A stretch of 64,000 nt of DNA from Flavobacterium aquidurense. Lineage in GTDB: Bacteria > Bacteroidota > Bacteroidia > Flavobacteriales > Flavobacteriaceae. Position numbers and translations under genes: made by a program. The first letter of the stretch is position 1; every line of letters begins with the position of its first letter. The notes beneath the pieces were generated by a model. The model had not been told where the DNA came from. It ran no database searches and saw only the letters and a program-made list of their open reading frames with translations. Below, one piece after another: positions 10,463 through 19,175 of the stretch. The stretch spans positions 310,001-374,000 of the forward strand of contig NZ_JRLF01000009.1 in assembly GCF_001404985.1 (NCBI RefSeq), given 5' to 3'.

Positions 10463-11782
10463 TTAGTATGCATTCGAAATGATTTGCTCGAATAATTCCT
10501 GTCTTCCACTTAATGGTTGAGGTTCTCCACTTGCACGTGCAATTTTGCTTAGATCTTCAAGGGTTAATTCTCCATTTTCGAACTTCGCTCCGTTTCCACC
10601 GTCAAATGAACTGTAACGCTGTGTGCGTAATTTTCTGTAATCTGTATTTTGTAGTATGTGATCTGCGCAGATTAATCCTCTTGCAAAAACATCCATTCCT
10701 GAAATGTGTGCAATGAATTTATCTTCTAAATCGATTGAATTTCTTCTCACTTTTGCATCAAAGTTTACTCCTCCACCCTGAATTCCTCCTCCTTCAAGAA
10801 TTACTAACATAGCCTGAGTTACTTCCTGAAGATTAATTGGAAACTGATCCGTATCCCAGCCATTTTGGTAATCTCCTCTGTTTGCATCAATGCTTCCTAA
10901 CATTCCGGCATCAACAGCTACTTGCAATTCATGCTCAAAAGAGTGTCCTGCAAGCGTTGCGTGGTTTACTTCAAGATTTAATTTAAAATCATTTTGAAGT
11001 CCGTATTTATTGATAAATCCTAATGAAGTCGCCGCATCAAAATCATATTGATGTTTGGTAGGTTCCATTGGTTTTGGCTCGATCAGGAAGTTTCCTTTAA
11101 AACCTTCTTTACGGGCATAATCTTTACAAGTATTTAAGAATCTTCCTAAATGGTCTAATTCTCTTTTCATGTCTGTGTTCAACAAACTCATATATCCTTC
11201 TCGTCCTCCCCAGAAAACATAATTTTCACCTCCTAAAGCAATAGTTGCATCAATTGCAATTTTTGCCTGAGCACCGGCATAAGCCAAAACATCAAAATTA
11301 GGATTGGTTGCTGCACCATTCATGTAACGTGGATTACTGAACAAGTTTGAAGTTCCCCATAACAATTTAATACCTGATTCCTGTTGTTTTTGTTTTGCAT
11401 ATTCAACCATGGTCTGAATACGGGTTTCAAATTCTGCTAATGTTGGGGCATCATCAACCACATCAACATCATGAAAACAGTAATATGGCAAACCTAACTT
11501 GGTCATGAATTCAAAAGCCGCATCCATTTTGTCTTTAGCTCTTAAAATTGCATTTTCATTTTTATCCCACGAAAATGTTTCAGTCGAAGCACCAAACGGG
11601 TCTCCTCCGGTATTACATAGCGTATGCCAGTAAGCCATCGAAAAACGCAAATGTTCTTTTAAAGTTTTCCCTGCAACGACACGATTTTCATCATACCATT
11701 TAAATGCTAACGGGTTATCGCTCTCTCTGCCTTCGAACTTGATAGTATCGATATTTTTAAAATATTGGTTGGTTGTGCTCAT
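10463..11782 (-). CDS. xylA: Xylose isomerase
   Basis: 439 aa, the length of class II xylose isomerases. It converts D-xylose to D-xylulose in the cytoplasm. Recognisable motifs: [23 protein letters not shown] (51-73), catalytic FHDVD (H104, D107), metal-binding [34 protein letters not shown] and [20 protein letters not shown]. The gene starts 2 bp after the xylB stop codon, so the two are co-translated steps of one pathway. It lies directly upstream of susC in the same operon, so import and catabolism share control. Confidence 0.98.
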   Translation of the reverse strand: MSTTNQYFKNIDTIKFEGRESDNPLAFKWYDENRVVAGKTLKEHLRFSMAYWHTLCNTGGDPFGASTETFSWDKNENAILRAKDKMDAAFEFMTKLGLPYYCFHDVDVVDDAPTLAEFETRIQTMVEYAKQKQQESGIKLLWGTSNLFSNPRYMNGAATNPNFDVLAYAGAQAKIAIDATIALGGENYVFWGGREGYMSLLNTDMKRELDHLGRFLNTCKDYARKEGFKGNFLIEPKPMEPTKHQYDFDAATSLGFINKYGLQNDFKLNLEVNHATLAGHSFEHELQVAVDAGMLGSIDANRGDYQNGWDTDQFPINLQEVTQAMLVILEGGGIQGGGVNFDAKVRRNSIDLEDKFIAHISGMDVFARGLICADHILQNTDYRKLRTQRYSSFDGGNGAKFENGELTLEDLSKIARASGEPQPLSGRQELFEQIISNAY

Positions 11783-11784
11783 TA

Positions 11785-13278
11785 TTATTGTTCTATTTTA
11801 ATTTGATTTTTCCATTCCTGATATAAATCCTGATATTGTGTGGTCAGGATTTTGTTGGGCTCAATTCTGTCTAAACATTGCAATCCCTGAAAAGCTTCAT
11901 CCAGCGAGTTGTAAAAACCCAATCCGTAAGCAGCTCCTCTTGCGGCACCTTCGGCACCGGAAGTATTGTATAACTCTAAAGTTGTTTGTGTTGTATTGGT
12001 AAAGATTTCCCTGAAAACAGGACTTAAAAACAGGTTTGAATTTCCTGCTCTCACTACAGTTCCGGAAACTCCTACAGATTTCATAACATCAAAACCATAA
12101 TTCATGGCAAAGACGATTCCTTCGCAGGCAGCGCGCACCAAATGTGATGGCTGATGAATATTGAAATTTAAATTCTGGATTCCTGATGTTGCATTTTTAT
12201 TATTGAAGATTCTTTCTACACCATTCCCAAAAGGATAAAAACGAAGCCCGTTGCTTCCGGCATCTACTTTTGCAGCCTCGGCATTTAGTTTTTCGTAGGC
12301 AATTAACTCGGATCTGTCAACTGACATGATTTTACGCAGCCATTGGTATAAAATTCCTGAACCATTAATGCACAGCATTACGCCATTTCGTTTTTCGACT
12401 TCCGTATTATTAACGTGTAAAAAAGTATTGATTCTGTTTTGTTTGTCGTAAGCATCCTGATCGCTAACAGCGTATACCACTGCTGAGGTTCCGGCGGTTG
12501 TAGCAATTTCTCCTGGTTTCAAAACATTTAGTGACAAAGCATTATTGGGTTGATCTCCTGCTCTGTAAGTAATTTTAGCATCAGGATTTAATCCTAATTC
12601 TTGCGCTATTTGAGGATGAATTGTTGCCTGAATTCCAAAATTTGAAACAATTTCAGGAACAATATCTGCTGATAATCCCATTTGAGAAAGGATTTCGGTT
12701 GCCAGTTTTCCTTCAGAGAAATTCCACAAAGCAGCTTCAGACAATCCTGAAGTACTAATTTGGGCCACTTTTGATAATCTCGCAGCAATAAAATCACCCG
12801 GAAGCATCATATATTTTGCTTTCGCGAAAACTTCAGGCTGATTTTCTTTTACCCATTTTAGTTTTGAAGCGGTAAAATTTCCCGGACTTCCTAAAATTTG
12901 TCGCTGAGAATTTTCAGCTCCCATTTTAGTATAGATTTCGTCTCCAATAATTGCGGCGCGGCTGTCACACCAAATAATAGAAGAACGAACAGGATTTAAA
13001 TTTTCATCGGTTAAAACCAAACCGTGCATTTGATAGGCAATCCCAATTCCGGCAATCTTTTTTAAGTCGATATTAGATTTTGCACCTAATTGTTGGATTC
13101 CGTCTTTTACAAATTGCCACCAAGATTCAGGATCTTGTTCTGCCCAGCCAAATTTTAGGGCTACAATTGGCATTTCAAAATCAGGAACGCTAACCGCTCC
13201 AATGGTCGCTCCTTTTTCAGGATCGAAAACTGATAATTTTATCGAAGAGCTTCCTAAATCAATTCCTAAAAAAAACAT
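11785..13278 (-). CDS. xylB: Xylulokinase
   Basis: 497 aa FGGY-family sugar kinase that phosphorylates D-xylulose to xylulose 5-phosphate for the pentose phosphate pathway. Motifs: N-terminal phosphate-binding [35 protein letters not shown], the ATP-domain [10 protein letters not shown], and the C-terminal [23 protein letters not shown]...[12 protein letters not shown]. The isomerase partner next door fixes the assignment. It is the first gene of the operon, with the divergent regulators 391 bp away. I see no key residue missing. Confidence 0.96.
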   Translation of the reverse strand: MFFLGIDLGSSSIKLSVFDPEKGATIGAVSVPDFEMPIVALKFGWAEQDPESWWQFVKDGIQQLGAKSNIDLKKIAGIGIAYQMHGLVLTDENLNPVRSSIIWCDSRAAIIGDEIYTKMGAENSQRQILGSPGNFTASKLKWVKENQPEVFAKAKYMMLPGDFIAARLSKVAQISTSGLSEAALWNFSEGKLATEILSQMGLSADIVPEIVSNFGIQATIHPQIAQELGLNPDAKITYRAGDQPNNALSLNVLKPGEIATTAGTSAVVYAVSDQDAYDKQNRINTFLHVNNTEVEKRNGVMLCINGSGILYQWLRKIMSVDRSELIAYEKLNAEAAKVDAGSNGLRFYPFGNGVERIFNNKNATSGIQNLNFNIHQPSHLVRAACEGIVFAMNYGFDVMKSVGVSGTVVRAGNSNLFLSPVFREIFTNTTQTTLELYNTSGAEGAARGAAYGLGFYNSLDEAFQGLQCLDRIEPNKILTTQYQDLYQEWKNQIKIEQ

Positions 13279-13668
13279 TTGGTGGTATTTTAAGTTAGTT
13301 ATAGATTTGTCCTTTTTAAACTTATAGTCAAAACGAACTTATCTTATGGTTAATTTGACTACAAGTGTAAAACATTTTTTCTATATTAACAAAATATTAG
13401 GGTTATTTTTTTTCAATTCTGATAATAGGAACTTCATTTTTATGAATACAATAAAATATGGTTCTAAATGGAATAAAAAAATATCAAAAAAATAACGAAT
13501 TAGCAATTTGACAATCAGCGAATTAAGAATTAATATTTTAGAATGGCATTTTTAGCAGAATTCCAAATGATTGATTGTCAGAAAATTGTTCCGTTAAAAA
13601 AAATATAAAGCTTTTATAAAGGCTACTATTCATTTAATTTATTTAATTTGTCAAAATTTTAATAGTAT
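13279..13668. other. 390-bp divergent intergenic region with repeated TTTGAC half-sites
   Basis: No gene. Besides the repeat at 13325-13361 it holds a second inverted repeat, TGACAATCA (13509-13517) / TGATTGTCA (13572-13580), with centres 63 bp apart (about six helical turns). The hexamer TTTGAC or its complement GTCAAA occurs at about 13327, 13354, 13507 and 13650, the last just before the first regulator gene. These are candidate operator half-sites for control of both divergent transcripts. Confidence 0.4.
13325..13365 (-). promoter_or_regulatory. Candidate xylB promoter overlapped by an inverted-repeat operator
   Basis: Perfect 8-bp inverted repeat TAGTCAAA (13325-13332) / TTTGACTA (13354-13361), centre spacing 29 bp. 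On the minus strand a -33-like CTTG (13362-13365) is followed after 20 bp by TAAGTTCG (13334-13341), one base from the TAnnTTTG consensus. The repeat arms flank the -7 and reach the -33, so a bound regulator would block RNA polymerase. It lies 47-87 bp before xylB. The assignment to the Nudix regulators is inference. Confidence 0.45.
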
Positions 13669-14385
13669 ATGGTTAAAAATGTATCTGACGATTCAGCTTT
13701 AAAAAGCGAGCAAACCGCAATGAACGCGATCACGATTGACTGTGTTATATTTGGTTTTGATAAAGGAAGTCTTGAAGTGCTTTTAGTACAACACGGAGAA
13801 GGAATCAGTAAAGGAAAATGGGGACTTCCGGGAGGTTGGATTTATAAAAAGGAAAGTACGGATAATGCTGCACATCGATTATTGAATGAACTTACGGGTC
13901 TTGACAATATTTATCTGGAGCAATTGAAAGCATTTGGAGATCCGGATCGTTTCCCGCTTCGACGTGTTATAACCATTGGTTATTATGCTTTGGTAAAAAG
14001 AGAAGATTACAACATTAAAGCCGGTTTTACAGCTTCTGATGCAAAATGGTATAAGATCAATAGTATTCCGGATTTAATTTATGACCATAACGAAATCTTA
14101 TCTTATAGTTTAAAACATCTTAGAAACAGGGTTCGTCAGGCTCCGTTAGGATTTAATTTATTGCCTGAAAAATTTACTTTATTGCAATTGATGCATTTAT
14201 ACGAAGAAATTTTAGGAATCGAAATGGATAAATCTAATTTCAGAAGAAAAATTCTGCACATGAAATTATTAGTGGCTTTAGATGAAAAACAACAGGACGT
14301 TTCTCATCGGGCTGCAAAATTGTATAAATTTGATCCGGACATTTACAAAAAATTGACCGAAAAAGGATTTAACTTCGAATTTTAA
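13669..14385 (+). CDS. Degenerate-Nudix transcriptional regulator 1 (AraR/NrtR type)
   Basis: 238 aa. N-terminal Nudix fold (about 20-145) and C-terminal winged-helix DNA-binding domain (about 155-238). The Nudix box (G56-L78, pattern GX5EX7REUXEEXGU) has lost two of its catalytic Glu residues: REUxEE reads RLLNEL, with L71 and L75 in place of Glu. Hydrolysis is therefore unlikely and the fold probably senses a ligand. Related Nudix regulators in Bacteroidota include the arabinose repressor AraR of Bacteroides thetaiotaomicron. Here the neighbours point to xylose, a xylose-derived metabolite or an oligosaccharide. It is divergent from xylB, and its stop TAA overlaps the next gene's ATG by one base (TAATG). 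A later start at M18 is possible. Confidence 0.82.
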   Translation: MVKNVSDDSALKSEQTAMNAITIDCVIFGFDKGSLEVLLVQHGEGISKGKWGLPGGWIYKKESTDNAAHRLLNELTGLDNIYLEQLKAFGDPDRFPLRRVITIGYYALVKREDYNIKAGFTASDAKWYKINSIPDLIYDHNEILSYSLKHLRNRVRQAPLGFNLLPEKFTLLQLMHLYEEILGIEMDKSNFRRKILHMKLLVALDEKQQDVSHRAAKLYKFDPDIYKKLTEKGFNFEF

Positions 14386-15119
14386 TGCATTTTTCCTCTT
14401 CTCAAAATATTCCGCAAACTACTACTATAATAACCAGAGGTTCAAAATCAGTTATAGATGGTATATCGCTCGACTGTGCCATATTTTCTTTTGATAAAAA
14501 AAACCTTGAGGTGCTTTTAGTACAACATGCTGAAGGAGCAAGTATTGGAAAATGGGGACTTTTGGGAGGAAATTTATATTTAGAAGAAAGTCTTGATAAT
14601 GCAGCTCTTCGAATATTATATGAACTTACCGGTCTTGACAATATATTCCTCGAACAATTAAAAGCATTTACAGATCCGGATCGTGTAAAAAGTGAAAGAG
14701 TTATTACCGTTGGCTACTATACTTTACTCAATAGGGAAGATTATAATATTAAGGCAAGCGTTTCAGTAATTGAAGCTAAATGGCACAAGATCAAAGATGT
14801 TCCTGATTTAATTTTTGACCATAACGAAATTCTGGAATATAGTTTGCAGCAATTGCGTAATAGGGTTCGCAAAGCACCAATTGGGTTTAATCTCTTGCCT
14901 GAAAAATTTACGTTATTGCAATTAATGCATCTTTATGAAGAGATATTAGGAATTGAATTGGATAAATCTAATTTCAGAAGAAAAATACTGCACATGAAAT
15001 TACTGGTTGCGCTGGACGAAAAGCAACAAGACGTATCGCACAGAGCGGCCAAATTATACAAGTTTGATCCCGAGATCTACAACAAGTTAACCGAAAGAGG
15101 GTTTAATTTCGAGTTTTAA
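14385..15119 (+). CDS. Degenerate-Nudix transcriptional regulator 2, paralogue of its neighbour
   Basis: 244 aa, same architecture as the preceding gene, and starting on its stop codon (TAATG overlap), so both are made from one transcript. The Nudix box (G62-L84) also lacks catalytic Glu residues (RILYEL: I77 and L81). The last 82 residues differ from the partner at only 6 positions, whereas the Nudix halves are clearly more diverged. The codons of the conserved part differ at many synonymous sites, so the duplication is old and the DNA-binding half is under strong protein-level constraint. The two probably recognise the same operator with different ligands, or form a heterodimer. That is inference. 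Confidence 0.82.
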   Translation: MHFSSSQNIPQTTTIITRGSKSVIDGISLDCAIFSFDKKNLEVLLVQHAEGASIGKWGLLGGNLYLEESLDNAALRILYELTGLDNIFLEQLKAFTDPDRVKSERVITVGYYTLLNREDYNIKASVSVIEAKWHKIKDVPDLIFDHNEILEYSLQQLRNRVRKAPIGFNLLPEKFTLLQLMHLYEEILGIELDKSNFRRKILHMKLLVALDEKQQDVSHRAAKLYKFDPEIYNKLTERGFNFEF

Positions 15120-15451
15120 AAAAAGCTTGACTATCAATTAAAAAGCTTGTGAGATTTGAGATAGCTGCATGGTTTGTTTTTATTCTTTTTTTTATAATCA
15201 CGAACATTAATCTTCTTTTTAATAAAAACATTCCTTGAGTTTTTGATATTAACTGTACTATTGATTATAAATACATTACGCCTTCACTAGCCCGTTTCTA
15301 TACGTAAAATTCAAAATCGAACAACTACATTCCAGAATCCAAAACTTTGCGCTATCTTTGCGCCTTAATAACCTGCTCTATAGCAATTGCTGCAGTGCAA
15401 ATTTATACCCTGAAATTACATAAAACTCGTTTAGAGAATTGATATATTAAA
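15120..15451 (+). promoter_or_regulatory. Intergenic region with lepA promoter
   Basis: 332 bp with no gene. TATCTTTG at 15353-15360 matches the TAnnTTTG -7 element and would give a leader of roughly 85 nt before lepA. I see no good TTTG at the expected -33 position. The first 40 bp contain two AAGCTT sites separated by 18 bp that might pair as a weak hairpin after the regulator genes. Confidence 0.45.
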
Positions 15452-17248
15452 ATGAAGAAGATACGTAACTTTTGCATTATTGCACACATTGACCACGGTA
15501 AAAGTACATTGGCAGACCGTTTATTGGGCGCTACACAAACCGTTACAGCTCGTGAAGAAAAAGCACAATTGCTTGACAACATGGATCTGGAGCGCGAACG
15601 TGGAATCACCATTAAGAGTCACGCCATTCAAATGGAATATACTTATAAAGGAGAAGAATATATTTTAAACTTGATTGATACTCCTGGTCACGTTGACTTT
15701 TCATACGAAGTTTCAAGATCTATTGCTGCCTGCGAAGGTGCACTTTTGATTGTTGATGCTGCACAAAGTATTCAGGCACAAACAATTTCTAATTTATATC
15801 TGGCTTTAGAGAATGATCTGGAAATTATTCCGGTTTTGAATAAAGTAGATTTACCAAGTGCTAATCCTGAAGAAGTTAGTGACGATATCATCGATTTATT
15901 AGGATGTAAACTTGAAGATATTATTCATGCTTCAGGGAAAACAGGTTTTGGTGTTGAAAATATTTTAGCGGCCATTATCGAAAAAATTCCTGCTCCTAAA
16001 GGAAATAAAGAGGAACCATTACAAGCTTTGATTTTTGACTCGGTTTACAATCCGTTTCGTGGAATTGAAGTAATCTTTAGAGTTGTTAATGGTGAAATCA
16101 AAAAAGGGCAAAAAATTAAATTCATGGCCACCGGAAATGAATATTTTGCTGACGAGATTGGAACTCTAAAACTGAATCAGGTTCCTAAAAATGTTATTTC
16201 TGCAGGTGATGTTGGTTATTTAATTTCAGGAATTAAAGAAGCCAAAGAAGTAAAAGTTGGTGATACACTGACAGATGCTAAAACACCTACTACAAATATG
16301 ATTACTGGTTTTGAGGATGTAAAACCAATGGTATTTGCCGGAATTTATCCTGTTGATACAGAAGATTATGAAGATTTGCGTTCTTCTATGGAGAAATTGC
16401 AACTTAATGATGCTTCGTTAGTTTTTACTCCTGAAAGTTCAGCGGCTTTAGGATTTGGTTTCCGTTGCGGATTCTTAGGAATGCTTCACATGGAAATTAT
16501 CCAGGAACGTTTAGAGCGTGAATTCGATATGACGGTAATTACTACAGTTCCTAACGTTTCGTACCTGGCTTATACCAAAAAAGACCCTGAAACTGCATTT
16601 GTGGTAAACAATCCTTCTGACTTGCCTGAACCTTCTCGTTTAGACAGAGTTGAGGAACCTTTTATTAAAGCAACTATCATTACCAAATCTGATTTTGTTG
16701 GAAACGTAATGAGTTTATGTATCGAAAAACGTGGTCAAATCACGAACCAAACATACTTGACAACAGAACGTGTTGAATTGAATTTTGATATGCCTTTGGC
16801 CGAAATTGTATTCGATTTTTATGATCGTCTTAAAACGGTTTCTAAAGGTTATGCTTCTTTTGATTACTCTCCGATAGGAATGAGAACTTCAAAATTGGTA
16901 AAACTTGACGTTCTTTTGAATGCTCAAACTGTTGATGCACTTTCTGCATTGATTCACGAAGACAACGCGTACAACATTGGTAAAAAAATGACCGAGAAAT
17001 TACGTGAATTGATTCCAAGACAACAATTTGATATTCCGATTCAGGCTGCAATTGGGGCTAAAATTATTGCTCGTGAAACGATTAAAGCGCTTCGTAAAGA
17101 TGTTACCGCAAAATGTTATGGTGGAGATATTTCACGTAAACGTAAACTTCTTGAAAAACAGAAAAAAGGTAAAAAACGTATGAGACAAGTTGGAAATGTT
17201 GAAATTCCGCAAGAAGCTTTTATGGCTGTTTTGAAATTGAATGACTAG
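15452..17248 (+). CDS. lepA: Translation elongation factor 4 (EF-4/LepA) GTPase
   Basis: 598 aa, the usual length. G1 motif [10 protein letters not shown]2/switch [11 protein letters not shown]3 [16 protein letters not shown]4 NKVDLP, then EF-G-like domains II, III and V and the LepA-specific C-terminal domain ([43 protein letters not shown]). It is a ribosome-associated GTPase that acts on stalled or mistranslocated ribosomes. The start [19 protein letters not shown] is standard. Monocistronic: own promoter, and a terminator about 60 bp downstream. Confidence 0.98.
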   Translation: MKKIRNFCIIAHIDHGKSTLADRLLGATQTVTAREEKAQLLDNMDLERERGITIKSHAIQMEYTYKGEEYILNLIDTPGHVDFSYEVSRSIAACEGALLIVDAAQSIQAQTISNLYLALENDLEIIPVLNKVDLPSANPEEVSDDIIDLLGCKLEDIIHASGKTGFGVENILAAIIEKIPAPKGNKEEPLQALIFDSVYNPFRGIEVIFRVVNGEIKKGQKIKFMATGNEYFADEIGTLKLNQVPKNVISAGDVGYLISGIKEAKEVKVGDTLTDAKTPTTNMITGFEDVKPMVFAGIYPVDTEDYEDLRSSMEKLQLNDASLVFTPESSAALGFGFRCGFLGMLHMEIIQERLEREFDMTVITTVPNVSYLAYTKKDPETAFVVNNPSDLPEPSRLDRVEEPFIKATIITKSDFVGNVMSLCIEKRGQITNQTYLTTERVELNFDMPLAEIVFDFYDRLKTVSKGYASFDYSPIGMRTSKLVKLDVLLNAQTVDALSALIHEDNAYNIGKKMTEKLRELIPRQQFDIPIQAAIGAKIIARETIKALRKDVTAKCYGGDISRKRKLLEKQKKGKKRMRQVGNVEIPQEAFMAVLKLND

Positions 17249-17304
17249 ATTTTTTTAGAAGAAAGAATTTCAGAATAAAGAATCAAGAGAATAGAATATA
17301 GATA

Positions 17305-17340
17305 TAACCCATGACGAAAGTTATCGGGTTTTTTGTTTTT
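17305..17340 (+). terminator. lepA terminator
   Basis: Hairpin AACCC.TGAC-GAAA-GTTA..GGGTT followed by TTTTTTGTTTTT. The GAAA-loop stem closely resembles the one after the next gene (18194-18230). Confidence 0.75.
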
Positions 17341-17540
17341 ATCAATTTAACAATAAATATAAATTCTTACCATTTTGGCAAAAAAACATAATAACTAAAT
17401 GTGTTTTAAAAAGACTGACAAAGTTAAAACAGCCACAAATCACAAATACGCAACAATACAATAAAAATCTTACAATAATAAGTAATGTTATAAGTTTTTA
17501 CATATTTTTACCGAAGTAAATTCTTATAAAAACAATTATT

Positions 17541-18155
17541 ATGAAAACAAAAATTACAGCAATTTTAGCATTCTTTGCTTTCTCTTTTACAAATGCACAG
17601 CAAGCACAAGTTGATCAGGAATTAAATTCAGCAAAAGGTATTCAGTTTAAAAAAGGAGATATGTTTATTGAAGGTTCTGTCAAAATTAGTACGGGAGGCG
17701 AGAAGGATTATTACGGTTTCAGTCCAAAATTTGGATATTTATTAAATGAAAAAATTGCCATTGGAGGAAAACTAAATTATTCGAGTGAAAAAGTAGAGGC
17801 TACGAATGTAAAAACAAATGTATTTGGAGTGGGCGCTTTTGCACGTTACTATTTTTTAGAATTAGACAAAAAACGTTTCAAAGCTTTTGCTGAGGCTGGA
17901 TTAGGTTACGGAAGTAATAAAATCGAAACTCCCCCAAACAGCGATACCAGTAATAGTGTTACAGCAGATATTACTGTTGGTCTGAACTATTTTGTTACCA
18001 AAAACATTGCGGTAACTTTTACATTAGCTAATGTTCTAGCATACAATAGTGTTTCTCCGGAGAATGGTTCCTCATCAGATACTTTTAATTTAAACATTAA
18101 TCTATTTGAAAACATTTTTGATCAGCCTCAGTTCGGTCTTTTATATAAGTTCTAA
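17541..18155 (+). CDS. Outer-membrane beta-barrel protein, paralogue A
   Basis: 204 aa. Signal peptide MKTKITAILAFFAFSFTNAQ, then alternating beta-strand sequence (GDMFIEGSVKISTGGEKDYYGFSPKFGYLLNEKIAIGGKLNYSS, VFGVGAFARYYFLELDKKRFKAFAEAGLGYGSNK) ending FGLLYKF, with the terminal Phe typical of outer-membrane barrels. It resembles small flavobacterial OmpW/OmpX-like porin-family proteins. The function is unknown. The neighbouring gene is a close copy with the same bases around the start (CAATTATTATGAAAAC) and a nearly identical C-terminal third. Own terminator follows. Confidence 0.75.
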   Translation: MKTKITAILAFFAFSFTNAQQAQVDQELNSAKGIQFKKGDMFIEGSVKISTGGEKDYYGFSPKFGYLLNEKIAIGGKLNYSSEKVEATNVKTNVFGVGAFARYYFLELDKKRFKAFAEAGLGYGSNKIETPPNSDTSNSVTADITVGLNYFVTKNIAVTFTLANVLAYNSVSPENGSSSDTFNLNINLFENIFDQPQFGLLYKF

Positions 18156-18193
18156 AAATTATTTAGAACAAATTATAAAAAGTAATCTATAAA

Positions 18194-18230
18194 CAAACCC
18201 GATGACGAAAGTTGTCGGGTTTGTTATTTG
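18194..18230 (+). terminator. Terminator after beta-barrel paralogue A
   Basis: 13-bp stem CAAACCCGATGAC / GTTGTCGGGTTTG with a GAAA loop (two G-T pairs), followed by a short T-rich stretch. Confidence 0.75.
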
Positions 18231-18432
18231 AAAAAACCTTGTTTTCCCTCCATTTATATGACTTTTATCATAATGAAATATTAATTTATTGTGCAAAATA
18301 AACAGGTAAATACTTATAAAAAAGTAGGATTATTAACTCAATAACTTCATTTTTAATCCTATTGATTGTATTTTTTAAAGTTTTAAAATGAAAAACATAA
18401 TTTTAATCCTACAACATTTAAAAGCAATTATT

Positions 18433-19053
18433 ATGAAAACTAAATTTTTTATTATTTTATCAATGCTGACTTTTTCATTTGCGAATGCGCAGCAAGAAGA
18501 AGTAGACTCTGAAATGAACTCTGCAAAAGGCGCTACTTTTCAAAATGGAGATATGTTTCTTGAAGGTTCCATCAAAATTAGTACAGGCGGAGAAACAGAT
18601 TATTACGGATTTAGTCCAAAATTCGGTTATTTGTTAAATGATAAATTTGCCGTTGGAGCAAAACTAAATTACTCCAGTGAGAAAGAAGAAGCTGTTCCAG
18701 AAATAAAAACTAATATTTTCGGGATTGGTGCCTTTGCCAGATACTACTTTTTAGAATTAGACAAAAAACGTTTCAAAGCTTTTGCTGAAGCCGGTTTAGG
18801 GTTTGGGCAAAACAAGACTAAAATTCAAGGAATCGAAGACGACACTGATAATAGTATAACAGCAGATATTACTGTTGGCTTAAACTATTTTGTTACTAAA
18901 AATATCGCGGTAACTTTTACATTGGCTAATGTGCTAGCATATAATAGTGTCTCTCCAGAAAATGGTGCATCATCAGATACTTTTAATTTAAATATTAATT
19001 TATTTGAAAATATTTTTGATCAGCCACAATTTGGTCTTTTATATAGATTCTAG
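18433..19053 (+). CDS. Outer-membrane beta-barrel protein, paralogue B
   Basis: 206 aa from the start chosen at 18433 (MKTKFFIILSMLTFSFANAQ), which aligns with the signal peptide of paralogue A. The frame is open back to 18388, but those 15 residues would precede the signal peptide. Same barrel as paralogue A, with the same segments (FLEGSIKISTGGETDYYGFSPKFGYLLN, RYYFLELDKKRFKAFAEAGLG, SITADITVGLNYFVTKNIAVTFTLANVLAYNSVSPENG) and a C-terminal LLYRF. The middle loop (NKTKIQGIEDDTDN) differs in length and charge, suggesting divergence of a surface loop after tandem duplication. Function unknown. Confidence 0.75.
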   Translation: MKTKFFIILSMLTFSFANAQQEEVDSEMNSAKGATFQNGDMFLEGSIKISTGGETDYYGFSPKFGYLLNDKFAVGAKLNYSSEKEEAVPEIKTNIFGIGAFARYYFLELDKKRFKAFAEAGLGFGQNKTKIQGIEDDTDNSITADITVGLNYFVTKNIAVTFTLANVLAYNSVSPENGASSDTFNLNINLFENIFDQPQFGLLYRF

Positions 19054-19075
19054 ATTTATATAAAATCAGGTATTG

Positions 19076-19107
19076 AAAAGCTGTCTCAATTTGGGACAGC
19101 TTTTTTA
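19076..19107 (+). terminator. Terminator after beta-barrel paralogue B
   Basis: 10-bp stem AAAAGCTGTC / GACAGCTTTT with a 9-base loop and a T-run. Confidence 0.85.
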
Positions 19108-19130
19108 TTTCTTCAAACTCTGAACCTTTG

Positions 19131-19138
19131 TATCTTTG
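19131..19138 (+). promoter_or_regulatory. -7 element of the WYL regulator gene
   Basis: TATCTTTG fits TAnnTTTG, with TTTC at 19108-19111 exactly 19 bp upstream as a near-consensus -33. The start codon lies 38 bp downstream. Confidence 0.5.
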
Positions 19139-19175
19139 AACCTTTAACTTTTCAAAAAACCTCAAAAGAAAAAAG

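Noticed and set aside
10414..10509. Longer start for SusC
   Set aside because: It overlaps xylA and places 32 residues before a clean signal peptide.
13279..13668. Possible small gene or riboswitch before xylB
   Set aside because: No open frame with a credible start and no recognisable aptamer; the repeats fit operators better.
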